IMG/VR virus record: IMGVR_UViG_3300038701_001470
Location: 1-64,000 of that record
Source: a virus
DNA: 64,000 bases
Direction: 5' to 3' (one strand)
Shown here: in pieces, positions 8,413 through 15,255 of the stretch
How the letters are laid out: each line of letters begins with the position of its first letter
Numbering within the stretch: the stretch's first letter is position 1
Position numbers and translations under genes: made by a program
Notes under the pieces: generated by a model
What the model was told of the DNA's origin: nothing
Database searches by the model: none
Seen by the model: only the letters and a program-made list of their open reading frames with translations

Positions 8413-9536
8413 CCACCTGTATAAATCTCTTGGTTCGCTGAAACGTGGTTCAGGAATGCGCGAGTCTCGCAGATCTCGTCATTTGCCAGTTGGAAGGCAT
8501 TTGAAGCGCCGATCTCGAACTCCTTTGGAAAGCGGGCGATGTAGGTGTAGGCCGCGGGAGCTGTGTCGGGAGTGACACGACGGGCCAGCGCCATGCTGAG
8601 AGCGTAGATCTTGTCCAGCTCATCGGGGCGAGGGCACTCCGTTCCGTTCGGATCTTTGAAGATGTCGTCGATGTCCGGAAGCTTCTCGAAGAGAGAGAGG
8701 TAGGCGTAGATCTCGGAGCCAACGGCCTCGCCGACAGCTGCCTGAACGATGTCGAGTTCGATCTTGCTGGTTTCGGTCTCATACCAGGCGTCCATGAGGT
8801 CGGAGAGGATATGAGCCGTGCGAGGGCAACAATACGGTGTGTCTTGCTCCCACTTTGCAGGATCGAAGCTCATGAGCGTTTCCGGCCGGAACTTGAAGAA
8901 CGCGATCAGGCGCTCGTCGATTCCGAAAGGCATAGCCCACTCGACCCACTGATCGACGGACACTTCGAGTTGAAGGTGCCAGTAGCGGGACACGAGAGGC
9001 GATGGCATCCGAGAGACGACGCCTTTGTCGCCGAGGCGGTTACCGGTAGCGACCATGAACCAGCCATCGGCGATTGGCTCGCCGTTGATCTCGCGATCGA
9101 GCATGACCTGATACGTCGCTGCCTGAACTGCAGGAGGGGCGCTCGGAAGCTCTTCAAAGTTCCACTCGCCTTGAGCGGGAACGTGGCCGGCATCGACATT
9201 GCGCTGCAACGGGAATTGCCCGGGAGGGAGCCAGTAGCTCATCTGCTTTTCGAGGTCGACCGCGGGAAAGCCCTTGAGGTCGGTAGGGTCGAAGTAGAGA
9301 ACACGGGAGTCGATGTAGCCGTAGGCGTTCTCGAGTTCGTCACCTGATACGTTGCCGATCATGTGAGGGCGCCACAGGATTCCGCCGAGTTGCTTCGCTC
9401 GCATTTCAGCGTGTGCCTTGAAAATATCGGACTTGCCGATACCGGGCCCGCCTCGAATGATCATCGGGCGTTTCGCCTTCTCTGCGAGGATGAGACGGCG
9501 CTTGAGTTTGGTTGGAGATACAGTTGGAAGTGCCAT
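8409..9536 (-). CDS. MoxR-type AAA+ ATPase
   Basis: A 375-residue ATPase with Walker A GGPGIGKSD (about residues 29-37), a conserved MSYWLPPGQFP segment after the Walker B region, a large insertion with ELPSAPPAVQAATYQVMLDR (the MoxR-like arginine/sensor area), and the sensor-1 motif MVATGNRLGD. The C-terminal lid domain is helical. MoxR ATPases work with VWA proteins as metal-insertion or complex-maturation chaperones, and the VWA partner is encoded just downstream. A palindrome site (9569-9580) lies about 35 bases upstream of the start, in an A/C-rich leader without Shine-Dalgarno. Confidence 0.85.
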   Translation of the reverse strand: MALPTVSPTKLKRRLILAEKAKRPMIIRGGPGIGKSDIFKAHAEMRAKQLGGILWRPHMIGNVSGDELENAYGYIDSRVLYFDPTDLKGFPAVDLEKQMSYWLPPGQFPLQRNVDAGHVPAQGEWNFEELPSAPPAVQAATYQVMLDREINGEPIADGWFMVATGNRLGDKGVVSRMPSPLVSRYWHLQLEVSVDQWVEWAMPFGIDERLIAFFKFRPETLMSFDPAKWEQDTPYCCPRTAHILSDLMDAWYETETSKIELDIVQAAVGEAVGSEIYAYLSLFEKLPDIDDIFKDPNGTECPRPDELDKIYALSMALARRVTPDTAPAAYTYIARFPKEFEIGASNAFQLANDEICETRAFLNHVSANQEIYTGG

Positions 9537-9568
9537 TGTAGTATTGGATTTGTGGGTTTCTGAGAATT

Positions 9569-9580
9569 CCTTACGTAAGG
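9569..9580. promoter_or_regulatory. Dispersed palindrome, copy 1
   Basis: CCTTACGTAAGG flanked by TT and AA gives the full 16-base TTCCTTACGTAAGGAA. It lies upstream of the MoxR-type gene and contains the stop codon of the 47-residue gene at 9571-9714. Confidence 0.8.
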
Positions 9581-9714
9581 AAATTGAGAAGTTTGAGTAG
9601 TTGAATCAGCTGGCGACGAGTGGCTACCGGCTGGTTGTCTGAGTCGTAGAGATTTTCGTTGTCGTCGTTGCTCAGGTGATTTTCTATGAGTGCTTTGAGA
9701 ACTTTGGGATCCAT
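9571..9714 (-). CDS. Short hypothetical protein (47 aa)
   Basis: A short reading frame that I read directly: it begins MDPKVLKALIENH, continues through an Asn/Asp-rich middle, and ends in a Leu-rich helix (QLIQLLKLLNFLT). Its ATG overlaps the stop of the gene upstream as TAATG, a coupling arrangement used throughout this genome. Its stop codon is formed inside the palindrome. It looks like an amphipathic helical microprotein. Function unknown. Confidence 0.5.
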   Translation of the reverse strand: MDPKVLKALIENHLSNDDNENLYDSDNQPVATRRQLIQLLKLLNFLT

Positions 9715-10565
9715 TATGCCGCGGGGAAAAGTGACTGGAGGTTCTCAAGATGCTGATCGACACGTTTCGCAACGGTGCCTCGAAGCTGCTTGTCAGATCG
9801 AAGCTGATCGGCATCGAAGAGGGTGACGTTCTTCTGGAGCGCATCTGCGATCTCGAGAAGCTTCTTGTTCCCCGTGATGTTCAGATCGGGAAGAACCTTG
9901 ATGATACCGCGAAGATTCTCGACGAGAGAGTCGCGAAAGACGGCATCCGGATCCCCCAGGCGATCGGCCATGTCGGAGAGCGGTTTCGAGAGACGTTCGA
10001 GAAGATCGTTGACCGCGGCTTGCTCAGCGGCTTGCAACTTACCATTCAGGCTCTCTTCCATCTCTTCGAGCTCACGCTGAGAGACATCGATCCGGAAGTC
10101 ACCGGAAGCAGGAACAGGAGCGTTGTCCCACCGGAATTGAAACTTGTCGGCGATCGTTGTGTCGCTCGGATAATTCGAGTCGTCGAACAGATCTCCGAGG
10201 GTGCGACGGGCCTCAGCAACGTGAGAGTTGTAGGAGGAAACGAAGGCACAAACTTCCGTCTCGCGGCGAGCTTTGAACTTCCGCATCTCAGTCGAATAGT
10301 CGAGGAACTTCTTGCTCGGAAGCAATCGGGCTCCGCTATCAGACCAGGCGAGAGTGTGTTCGTAATGAAACCGGCGAATCTCGCCGTCGAGTTTGGAGAT
10401 TTTCTCCATCGCGCCGGCTGGAAGCAGATTGGTTTGCCAGCGTCCAGCATCGCCGGATGCTTTCTTGTTCTGGATGACTTCGGCAGTCGCTTTCTTGTCG
10501 AGGCGTTTGGCCGTGAATTTTGTCAGATGAACTGACACGAGTAATGCTCTATCTTGGAGTGACAT
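9714..10565 (-). CDS. Hypothetical helical protein, DUF3150-like, next to MoxR/VWA genes
   Basis: A 283-residue mostly helical protein. The start MSLQDRALLVSVHLTKFTAKRLDK, a following LLPAGAMEKI and a GARLLPSKKFLDY segment resemble the DUF3150 group, often found beside MoxR/VWA pairs in phages. The match is from memory and moderate. Residues about 170-270 form long amphipathic helices with heptad-like Leu spacing. It is preceded by a palindrome (10591-10602) and a terminator for the sliding clamp gene, so it probably starts a new transcript that runs through the ATPase cassette. Confidence 0.65.
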   Translation of the reverse strand: MSLQDRALLVSVHLTKFTAKRLDKKATAEVIQNKKASGDAGRWQTNLLPAGAMEKISKLDGEIRRFHYEHTLAWSDSGARLLPSKKFLDYSTEMRKFKARRETEVCAFVSSYNSHVAEARRTLGDLFDDSNYPSDTTIADKFQFRWDNAPVPASGDFRIDVSQRELEEMEESLNGKLQAAEQAAVNDLLERLSKPLSDMADRLGDPDAVFRDSLVENLRGIIKVLPDLNITGNKKLLEIADALQKNVTLFDADQLRSDKQLRGTVAKRVDQHLENLQSLFPAA

Positions 10566-10590
10566 GGTGTTATACAGTTGGGTTTGAGTT

Positions 10591-10602
10591 CCTTACGTAA
10601 GG
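10591..10602. promoter_or_regulatory. Dispersed palindrome, copy 2
   Basis: TTCCTTACGTAAGGAA centred about 31 bases upstream of the gene starting at 10565, just beyond the terminator of the sliding clamp gene. That is a sensible place for an operator or promoter element. Confidence 0.8.
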
Positions 10603-10613
10603 AAAAGAGGGCA

Positions 10614-10646
10614 TGAAAAAGCCGGGGAGGAAAACCAACCCCGGCT
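10614..10646 (-). terminator. Terminator after the sliding clamp gene
   Basis: On the minus strand AGCCGGGG pairs with CCCCGGCT around an 11-base loop, followed by a short T run. Confidence 0.85.
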
Positions 10647-10651
10647 CATCT

Positions 10652-10678
10652 ATTACCGATTTGAGGTTCAATTATTCG
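10652..10678. promoter_or_regulatory. Conserved GGTTCAATTATTCG element, copy 1
   Basis: It contains the exact 14-base core and an upstream ATTACCGA as in the copy at 13027. It overlaps the stop codon of the sliding clamp gene, so here the protein end is built into the element. Confidence 0.65.
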
Positions 10679-11937
10679 TTTGGCGCTCGCATCGGCATGA
10701 TGATGTATTCAGCATCATCGTTCTGAAATCGCGCTGGACGATCGTGATTGGCATAGCAGAAGGTATCCAAGCCCCATTTGAGAGGCGTCTCGACAAACTT
10801 CGCCGACAGTCGAACCGTTCCAATCTCCTCTTTGCTTCGGGAGCGGAAGAACGGGATCTCGAAGTGCGCTTCGTCACGCGATACGTGAATGGATTCCGGG
10901 CGCAATTCCATGACGAGAGTATCAAGGGCGTTGCCTTCGATTTTCGGAAGGGCTCTGATTCCTTCGAGAAGGGCTTTGGGGTCGAATTTCCCGATGATCT
11001 TGAACTCGTGATCCTCGAGCATAATCTGACGGAAGTTCGGATAGTTCCCTTCCAGAAGTTTCGTCACGAACATGAAGTCACCGGAGGTCACAGCGACGAG
11101 CTCTTTCTGAATCGGCTCAGCGTTTTTGCCTTTTCCTTCGACGGGAGGCGCGTAGCCAATCCGCCAGGGCTTCGACTGAAACGTGCGGTTCGTGATCGCT
11201 TTCGTGAGAGGAAAGATGATGCTTTCTTCGAGCACGGGAACGTCAGAGTAGGAATAGGCCAATCGACGGCCATCAGTCGCGACAATGACTGGATCATGGC
11301 CCGAGTGGGTTTCCTTGCTATCCCCCCAACCGCTCGTGTAGGTGCCGTTCTCGATGTAGACACCGTTCAGGACGTAGCGGGTTTCATCCGTGGAAGCAGC
11401 TTCGCAGAATTGAACGAATCGCTTCTTAGATGCTTCGGTGAACGGTTGCCATCTCATGTCGCAGCTGAGTGTCATGAGGGTTTCAACGTAGTCGTTGTGA
11501 TCGAGAGTGGAGACTTCTCGATCGACGACGACGCCACCCTTGCACTCGTAGTGCATCGCGACGGTGTGATGCTGAACGTATTCGGTTTCATCGTCGTCGC
11601 TTTCCTTCTCATGCTGAGTGACGGTGTGAACGAACTCGATTTCGCCGATCGCCTTTTTCGCGGCTTCTTCGATGGTATCCATCGGAACGAGAAAGGTGTC
11701 GTTCTCGCGCTCCCAGGCTGAGGTTTGGATGCGACGGCCAAGCTCTGACGTAGCAGGTGCGACGGAACCGGGAACGGTGTAGGTAAGCTGTCGATCCAGA
11801 TCGTTCGCAGTGATGCGAGTGACGCCATTGTGACGCCGGATCAGAAGGGATTCGAGAGCCCTGAATGTAGACTTTCGCGGGGCAATCGTCTTGAGAACAG
11901 GGATTGCTTTCTTGAGTTGTGAAGATTCGATTTTCAT
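10672..11937 (-). CDS. dnaN: DNA polymerase III beta subunit (sliding clamp)
   Basis: A 421-residue clamp, longer than the usual 366-380 because of acidic inserts. Diagnostic text includes the start MKIESSQLKKAIPVLK, an RITANDLDRQLTYTV strand, VATDGRRLAYS (about residues 221-231, the strand that follows the inter-domain linker), LLEGNYPNFRQIM (about 295) and the C-terminal EYIIMPMR. It would tether a polymerase to DNA for phage replication. No polymerase is visible in the window, so it may serve a phage enzyme encoded elsewhere or recruit the host one. A palindrome sits 20 bases before the ATG. Confidence 0.9.
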   Translation of the reverse strand: MKIESSQLKKAIPVLKTIAPRKSTFRALESLLIRRHNGVTRITANDLDRQLTYTVPGSVAPATSELGRRIQTSAWERENDTFLVPMDTIEEAAKKAIGEIEFVHTVTQHEKESDDDETEYVQHHTVAMHYECKGGVVVDREVSTLDHNDYVETLMTLSCDMRWQPFTEASKKRFVQFCEAASTDETRYVLNGVYIENGTYTSGWGDSKETHSGHDPVIVATDGRRLAYSYSDVPVLEESIIFPLTKAITNRTFQSKPWRIGYAPPVEGKGKNAEPIQKELVAVTSGDFMFVTKLLEGNYPNFRQIMLEDHEFKIIGKFDPKALLEGIRALPKIEGNALDTLVMELRPESIHVSRDEAHFEIPFFRSRSKEEIGTVRLSAKFVETPLKWGLDTFCYANHDRPARFQNDDAEYIIMPMRAPNE

Positions 11938-11956
11938 GAGTTTGTGAGAGTGATTT

Positions 11957-11968
11957 CCTTACGTAAGG
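11957..11968. promoter_or_regulatory. Dispersed palindrome, copy 3
   Basis: TTCCTTACGTAAGGAA ends about 20 bases upstream of the sliding clamp start codon. It is the closest spacing to a start in the set. Confidence 0.8.
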
Positions 11969-11994
11969 AAAATCGACGGACGGGCCTTGAAATG

Positions 11995-12035
11995 AAAAAA
12001 AAAGAGAGAAGCGAGCGCCGGAATTGCCGGCGCTC
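11995..12035 (-). terminator. Terminator after the acidic repeat protein gene
   Basis: On the minus strand a nine-base stem GAGCGCCGG/CCGGCGCTC with a five-base loop, followed after a short pyrimidine stretch by nine T residues. Confidence 0.8.
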
Positions 12036-12059
12036 ACTCCGCTATGATTACGCTGCGAA

Positions 12060-12983
12060 TTATGCAGCCTTGAGTTTGGTGATTGCGGGCGAACCAGCTT
12101 CCCCGAGAGAGTCGCCAACCATCATCGTCAGATCGGTCAAACGCTTGTAAACGTCGGTGATGTCGGCATCTTCCGGAAGCGAAGCGATCGCCATTTCAAG
12201 ATCGGTGATTTTGCTCAGGATCTCGCCAGTATCGGCAACGTCGGAAGTCGGCGCCGTTTCGGTTTCCTCAGTGACTTCGGGAGTCGTCTCAGGATCGGTT
12301 TCCTGCTCAGGCTCAGGATCGGTCTCAGTCTCAGTGACTTCGGGAGTCGGCTCAGGAGTCGGATCGGGAGTCGGCTCAGTATCGCCATCGCCGGAGTCGT
12401 CAGAACTGACTACCGGATCGGTTTCGGTTTCCTCGGAGCCCTTGTTCGCAGCGAGAGCGGCGGCATCGGCCTCAGTTTGCTTGCGGTTTTCCTCAGCGAT
12501 CCGGGTCTGCTCAGTGGCATAATCCTCGGCGAGCATATCGTGATTTGCCATCGATTCGATGTCATCGGCAATCGACTTCGATTCCTTGATGATCATGGCG
12601 ATAGTCTCAGCGGACTGGACATGCTCAGGCTTTTTGTTCTGCTTTCCGAGAGCGAACTTGATAGCGACGCACGCTTTGAACGTGAGTTTGTTGTAGTACT
12701 GGCTTTCCGTGATCAGGCCAGGGATGAGAAGCGACTCAACCGCATGAGCGGCATACTCGCCGTTTGAAATCTGGCCTTCATTCAGGCCAGCGGCTCGAAG
12801 AATTTGCCCGATGGACTTTTCCCCGCGTTTCGCGATCTCGACGAAGTGACGGATCAGGCCCATTTCGAGAAAGATTTTCTTCTCGGCTTTTGCCTTTTCT
12901 CCGATCAGCTTAATCCGATCAGCTTGTTTCATGGACTCGACTTCTTTGAGAGAGACGAGAGATTGCGTATTTGTCTTTTTCAT
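12060..12983 (-). CDS. Acidic TP-rich repeat protein
   Basis: A 307-residue protein starting at the ATG at 12983 (MKKTNTQS). An upstream in-frame ATG at 13046 would run through the conserved regulatory element. Residues 1-165 are helical with a QILRAAGLNEGQISNGEYA segment and a Lys-rich KFALGKQNKKPEH. Residues about 185-260 are a disordered Glu/Thr/Pro/Asp repeat region (PTPDPTPEPTPEVTETETDP type). A final helix follows. Such proteins often act in binding or as DNA mimics, but no family is recognised. The upstream region has both repeat elements. Confidence 0.65.
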   Translation of the reverse strand: MKKTNTQSLVSLKEVESMKQADRIKLIGEKAKAEKKIFLEMGLIRHFVEIAKRGEKSIGQILRAAGLNEGQISNGEYAAHAVESLLIPGLITESQYYNKLTFKACVAIKFALGKQNKKPEHVQSAETIAMIIKESKSIADDIESMANHDMLAEDYATEQTRIAEENRKQTEADAAALAANKGSEETETDPVVSSDDSGDGDTEPTPDPTPEPTPEVTETETDPEPEQETDPETTPEVTEETETAPTSDVADTGEILSKITDLEMAIASLPEDADITDVYKRLTDLTMMVGDSLGEAGSPAITKLKAA

Positions 12984-13026
12984 AGGTTTGTTTTCAGTTA
13001 GAAGATTGAGCGTTACCTGCTCACTT

Positions 13027-13053
13027 ATTACCGAACGGCGGTTCAATTATTCG
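13027..13053. promoter_or_regulatory. Conserved GGTTCAATTATTCG element, copy 2
   Basis: It has ATTACCGA, then CGGCGGTTCAATTATTCG. The centre contains a dyad ACCG-N5-CGGT. It lies between palindrome copy 4 and the start of the acidic repeat gene. Confidence 0.7.
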
Positions 13054-13074
13054 ATACCGTTCAGAAGTTTTTTT

Positions 13075-13086
13075 CCTTACGTAAGG
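13075..13086. promoter_or_regulatory. Dispersed palindrome, copy 4
   Basis: TTCCTTACGTAAGGAA between the terminator of the low-GC gene and the 14-base element, upstream of the gene at 12060-12983. Confidence 0.8.
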
Positions 13087-13112
13087 AATCGGACGGGATT
13101 CCGTCAGGACAC

Positions 13113-13139
13113 AAAAAAACCGCGACTTTCGCCGCGGTT
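13113..13139 (-). terminator. Terminator after the low-GC gene
   Basis: On the minus strand AACCGCG pairs with CGCGGTT around an eight-base loop (GCGAAAGT) and is followed by seven T residues. Confidence 0.85.
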
Positions 13140-13159
13140 GATTCGATGAAATTTTAGAT

Positions 13160-14002
13160 TCACTTGCCAGCGTAGCGAGCCAGCAATTTTTCCCCTTTCG
13201 CGATGTACTCGAGAAAGGCGGTTTTCTTCATTGATCTTGTGGACTTGTTCAGAATCCACTTAGGCGGATTTCCTTTTTCGTCGCATAGCTCATTCCATCC
13301 GGAATATTCGCCAGTTTCAAGGGCTAGAGCAAGATCAAGATAGGCGGAATGATTCGCCTTTACGGATTTCCATTTTCGTTTTCCAGCGTCTTTTTCGACA
13401 TTGGAAACCGCTTCAATGCACCGTTGAAAATGGCGGTATCGTCTCGCGATGTACCGCTTGCGACCGTGGGAAATTTCTTCATTCTCGCGAGTCGCGAAAA
13501 TGTTAAAATCAATGTCCCTTGGAACGTCTCGCCCTTTTTCAATGCGGTTCAAATTCAATCCGCGAATTGATCGCGTTTCATTGAAAACCGTATTTTCTCC
13601 AGTCGTGACGTAATCGCCATTTTCACCGATAGCGATGGAAAATTTTTCCTCGCTACCTTGCCAGAAAATTTCTGGCGCTTTCAATTTTTCAAAGGGTACC
13701 GCTTGCGATTCGATGAACTCAAAAGCATTGCACGAAACAAGCTTTTCAGTCACTAGGCCGATAATTTCCTCGCAATCCACTTGCGACAAGTCGCGATAGG
13801 TGGCGTGATTCGATTTCGGATATTGAATCGATTTGATAACCTTTCCCGCCGTCACTGCGATAAAAGCAATTTCGAGCGGTACGGAATTGAATCCGTCATT
13901 GTTTGGTTGAGCGTACGAATTGAGATAATTCAAAATCGCACGATTCGAGTTTTTCAGCTTGGAAAGCTGAACTGTCTTGGCTTGGAATGATTGCGTAATC
14001 AT
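13160..14002 (-). CDS. Low-GC hypothetical protein
   Basis: A 280-residue basic protein beginning MITQSFQAK at 14002. It is not recognised. Its DNA is visibly richer in AT than its neighbours (many TTTTTC, AATTTT and GAAAAT runs), suggesting separate acquisition. The middle has a GENGDYVTTGEN turn-rich segment. About residues 175-210 carry a basic patch (GRKRYIARRYRHFQRC) that could bind nucleic acid. It has its own promoter-like sequence, repeat elements and terminator, so it is a self-contained cassette. Confidence 0.65.
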   Translation of the reverse strand: MITQSFQAKTVQLSKLKNSNRAILNYLNSYAQPNNDGFNSVPLEIAFIAVTAGKVIKSIQYPKSNHATYRDLSQVDCEEIIGLVTEKLVSCNAFEFIESQAVPFEKLKAPEIFWQGSEEKFSIAIGENGDYVTTGENTVFNETRSIRGLNLNRIEKGRDVPRDIDFNIFATRENEEISHGRKRYIARRYRHFQRCIEAVSNVEKDAGKRKWKSVKANHSAYLDLALALETGEYSGWNELCDEKGNPPKWILNKSTRSMKKTAFLEYIAKGEKLLARYAGK

Positions 14003-14008
14003 AGGACT

Positions 14009-14039
14009 AGAATAAACCACAAAACCGTTTTTAATTCAA
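14009..14039 (-). promoter_or_regulatory. Sigma70-like promoter for the low-GC gene
   Basis: On the minus strand TTGAAT (14034-14039) and TTTATT (14011-14016) are 17 bases apart. An alternative -10 is TATTCT (14009-14014) at 19 bases. The predicted start of transcription falls within a few bases of the ATG at 14002, implying a leaderless or nearly leaderless message. Confidence 0.5.
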
Positions 14040-14088
14040 GTATTGTTTACAGGGAATTGCGTTTTTCCAGTCGTTTCCTTGCCACTTT

Positions 14089-14114
14089 CTACCGATTAGC
14101 GGTTCAATTATTCG
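14089..14114. promoter_or_regulatory. Conserved GGTTCAATTATTCG element, copy 3
   Basis: ACCGATTAGCGGTTCAATTATTCG with the same ACCG-N5-CGGT dyad. It lies about 90 bases upstream of the low-GC gene and about 30 bases from palindrome copy 5. Confidence 0.7.
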
Positions 14115-14142
14115 CCACTTTCGAGAAAGTTTTTTCGCTTTT

Positions 14143-14154
14143 CCTTACGTAAGG
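14143..14154. promoter_or_regulatory. Dispersed palindrome, copy 5
   Basis: TTCCTTACGTAAGGAA in the 269-base gap (14003-14271) that also holds the promoter, the 14-base element and an AT-rich dyad. No gene is seen in that gap. Confidence 0.8.
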
Positions 14155-14186
14155 AAATCACGCGACACCTTTAAACATCGGGAAAT

Positions 14187-14225
14187 CTCACAATACATAA
14201 TTATCAATAATTACGTATATGTGAG
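14187..14225. repeat. AT-rich imperfect inverted repeat
   Basis: CTCACA and TGTGAG flank a 26-base near-palindrome of ATAC-A/G-TAATTAT type in which 22 of 26 positions are symmetric. It lies just downstream of the gene ending at 14272 and upstream of palindrome copy 5. It could be an operator, a weak terminator or a melting region. The sequence alone does not decide. Confidence 0.5.
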
Positions 14226-14271
14226 TCTGCCGACGTTTAATTTGTGAGTGGTGAAAAGGGGGATTCCCGTC

Positions 14272-14580
14272 TCACTGATCTCGCATCAGAACGGCCCACC
14301 ATCCCCGGCCTGGGCGCTCCTGAACCGTCAGAAAAAAATCTGATCGGGCCTCGATTTGGAACCGTTGCTCAAGTTCGAGCTCAGCGGCCGTCGCGTCCTC
14401 TTCCGTCTGAATGAAAATGTCGAGTGGGATCCGGACATAGCAGCCCTCGAAGTCAGGTAGATCCTCGATCGGGACTTCTTCAATGTTGATTGGCTGGTAG
14501 TCACCGTCTGAGGCGGCCGCGAGAACGCTCACTGGAGCGTCGTCGAATATGGAGGTGATTTCTTGCTGTTTAATCTTCAT
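14272..14580 (-). CDS. Hypothetical 102-aa acidic protein
   Basis: Starts at the ATG at 14580 (MKIKQQEIT), overlapping the previous gene by 11 bases. It is strongly acidic up to about residue 70 (VPIEDLPDFEG, QTEEDATAAELELEQ), then has a basic/aromatic C terminus (GRGWWAVLMRD). No family is recognised. It is the last gene of the leftward unit that begins with the DNA methyltransferase at 16844. Confidence 0.6.
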   Translation of the reverse strand: MKIKQQEITSIFDDAPVSVLAAASDGDYQPINIEEVPIEDLPDFEGCYVRIPLDIFIQTEEDATAAELELEQRFQIEARSDFFLTVQERPGRGWWAVLMRDQ

Positions 14581-15028
14581 ATTTGCATTCCTTCCATTCT
14601 CCATCAGCTCCCATCCGGTGCTTCCACCGGTAGGTGTTGGGATCCATGACAAGAGTTCCGTTGTCAAAGATCGGGGAGATGTCCTCGAAGCCGATGATGT
14701 ATTTCTGACCGTTCGATGAAGGGCCATTCTCCCACTCTTCTCGCGTCCAGTTCCGGGGCCAGTGGTCAATCACTGCGATGACCTCTCTTTTCTCTTCGTC
14801 GATCGATTCGATGTAGGCTTCCTCAGAGTAGCAGTAGCTTTGATTCTCTTCACCGACGCGGCGGGCGCATGTCGTCGATATGTTGAAGTAGCGACCAACG
14901 GCCGGCCCGGGCCATCCCCACGATTCCCAAAGCCGTTTCTGCAATTCGATTGCCTCGTCTCTCCACTTCTCATGCTCGTCTTTCTCGATCTCTTCGATGA
15001 AGCCAGGGAAGAATTCAGTTTCGCTCAT
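14570..15028 (-). CDS. Hypothetical 152-aa protein
   Basis: Starts MSETEFFPGF at 15028 with an ATGA overlap to the upstream gene. An acidic N-terminal helix is followed by a Trp-rich segment (LQKRLWESWGWPG) and another (WPRNWTREEWENG). Two cysteines are present in the middle. Not recognised. Its place between a zinc ribbon and an acidic protein in the methyltransferase operon suggests a small accessory role only. Confidence 0.6.
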   Translation of the reverse strand: MSETEFFPGFIEEIEKDEHEKWRDEAIELQKRLWESWGWPGPAVGRYFNISTTCARRVGEENQSYCYSEEAYIESIDEEKREVIAVIDHWPRNWTREEWENGPSSNGQKYIIGFEDISPIFDNGTLVMDPNTYRWKHRMGADGEWKECKYED

Positions 15029-15255
15029 AGGAATGGATCGGTTTGAGGTTCGATTTTTCGGTCGGGTGGAATGACGAATCCGGAATCCGTGACAGTCGCA
15101 GTTCCGACGTTCACCACTTTGAAGTGGTATCCGCAATTCGGGCATTGGAACTCATCTCGAGCCAGTTCTATTCCAAGTCGGGATTCGCAGAAGTCGAAAA
15201 GATTTGCCGTCTGTTCGCACTCGCCGCATGTGATTGAGCATTCTCCGTCGATCAT
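15025..15255 (-). CDS. Zinc-ribbon protein (76 aa)
   Basis: It has CGECEQ near residue 10 and CPNCGYHF near residue 38, a compact four-cysteine zinc ribbon, followed by a beta-type tail. The last codons overlap a degenerate copy of the conserved 14-base element (15035-15060). Overlaps both neighbours by ATGA. Probably binds nucleic acid or protein; function unknown. Confidence 0.65.
   Translation of the reverse strand: MIDGECSITCGECEQTANLFDFCESRLGIELARDEFQCPNCGYHFKVVNVGTATVTDSGFVIPPDRKIEPQTDPFL
15035..15060. repeat. Degenerate copy of the GGTTCAATTATTCG element
   Basis: GGTTTGAGGTTCGATTTTTCG resembles copy 1 (TTTGAGGTTCAATTATTCG) with two changes in the 14-base core. It is inside coding sequence, so it may be a decayed site or coincidence. 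Confidence 0.4.

Noticed and set aside
9569-9580. The palindrome as a transcription terminator
   Set aside because: A 12-base perfect palindrome leaves no loop for an RNA hairpin, and true terminators with loops and T runs lie beside several copies.
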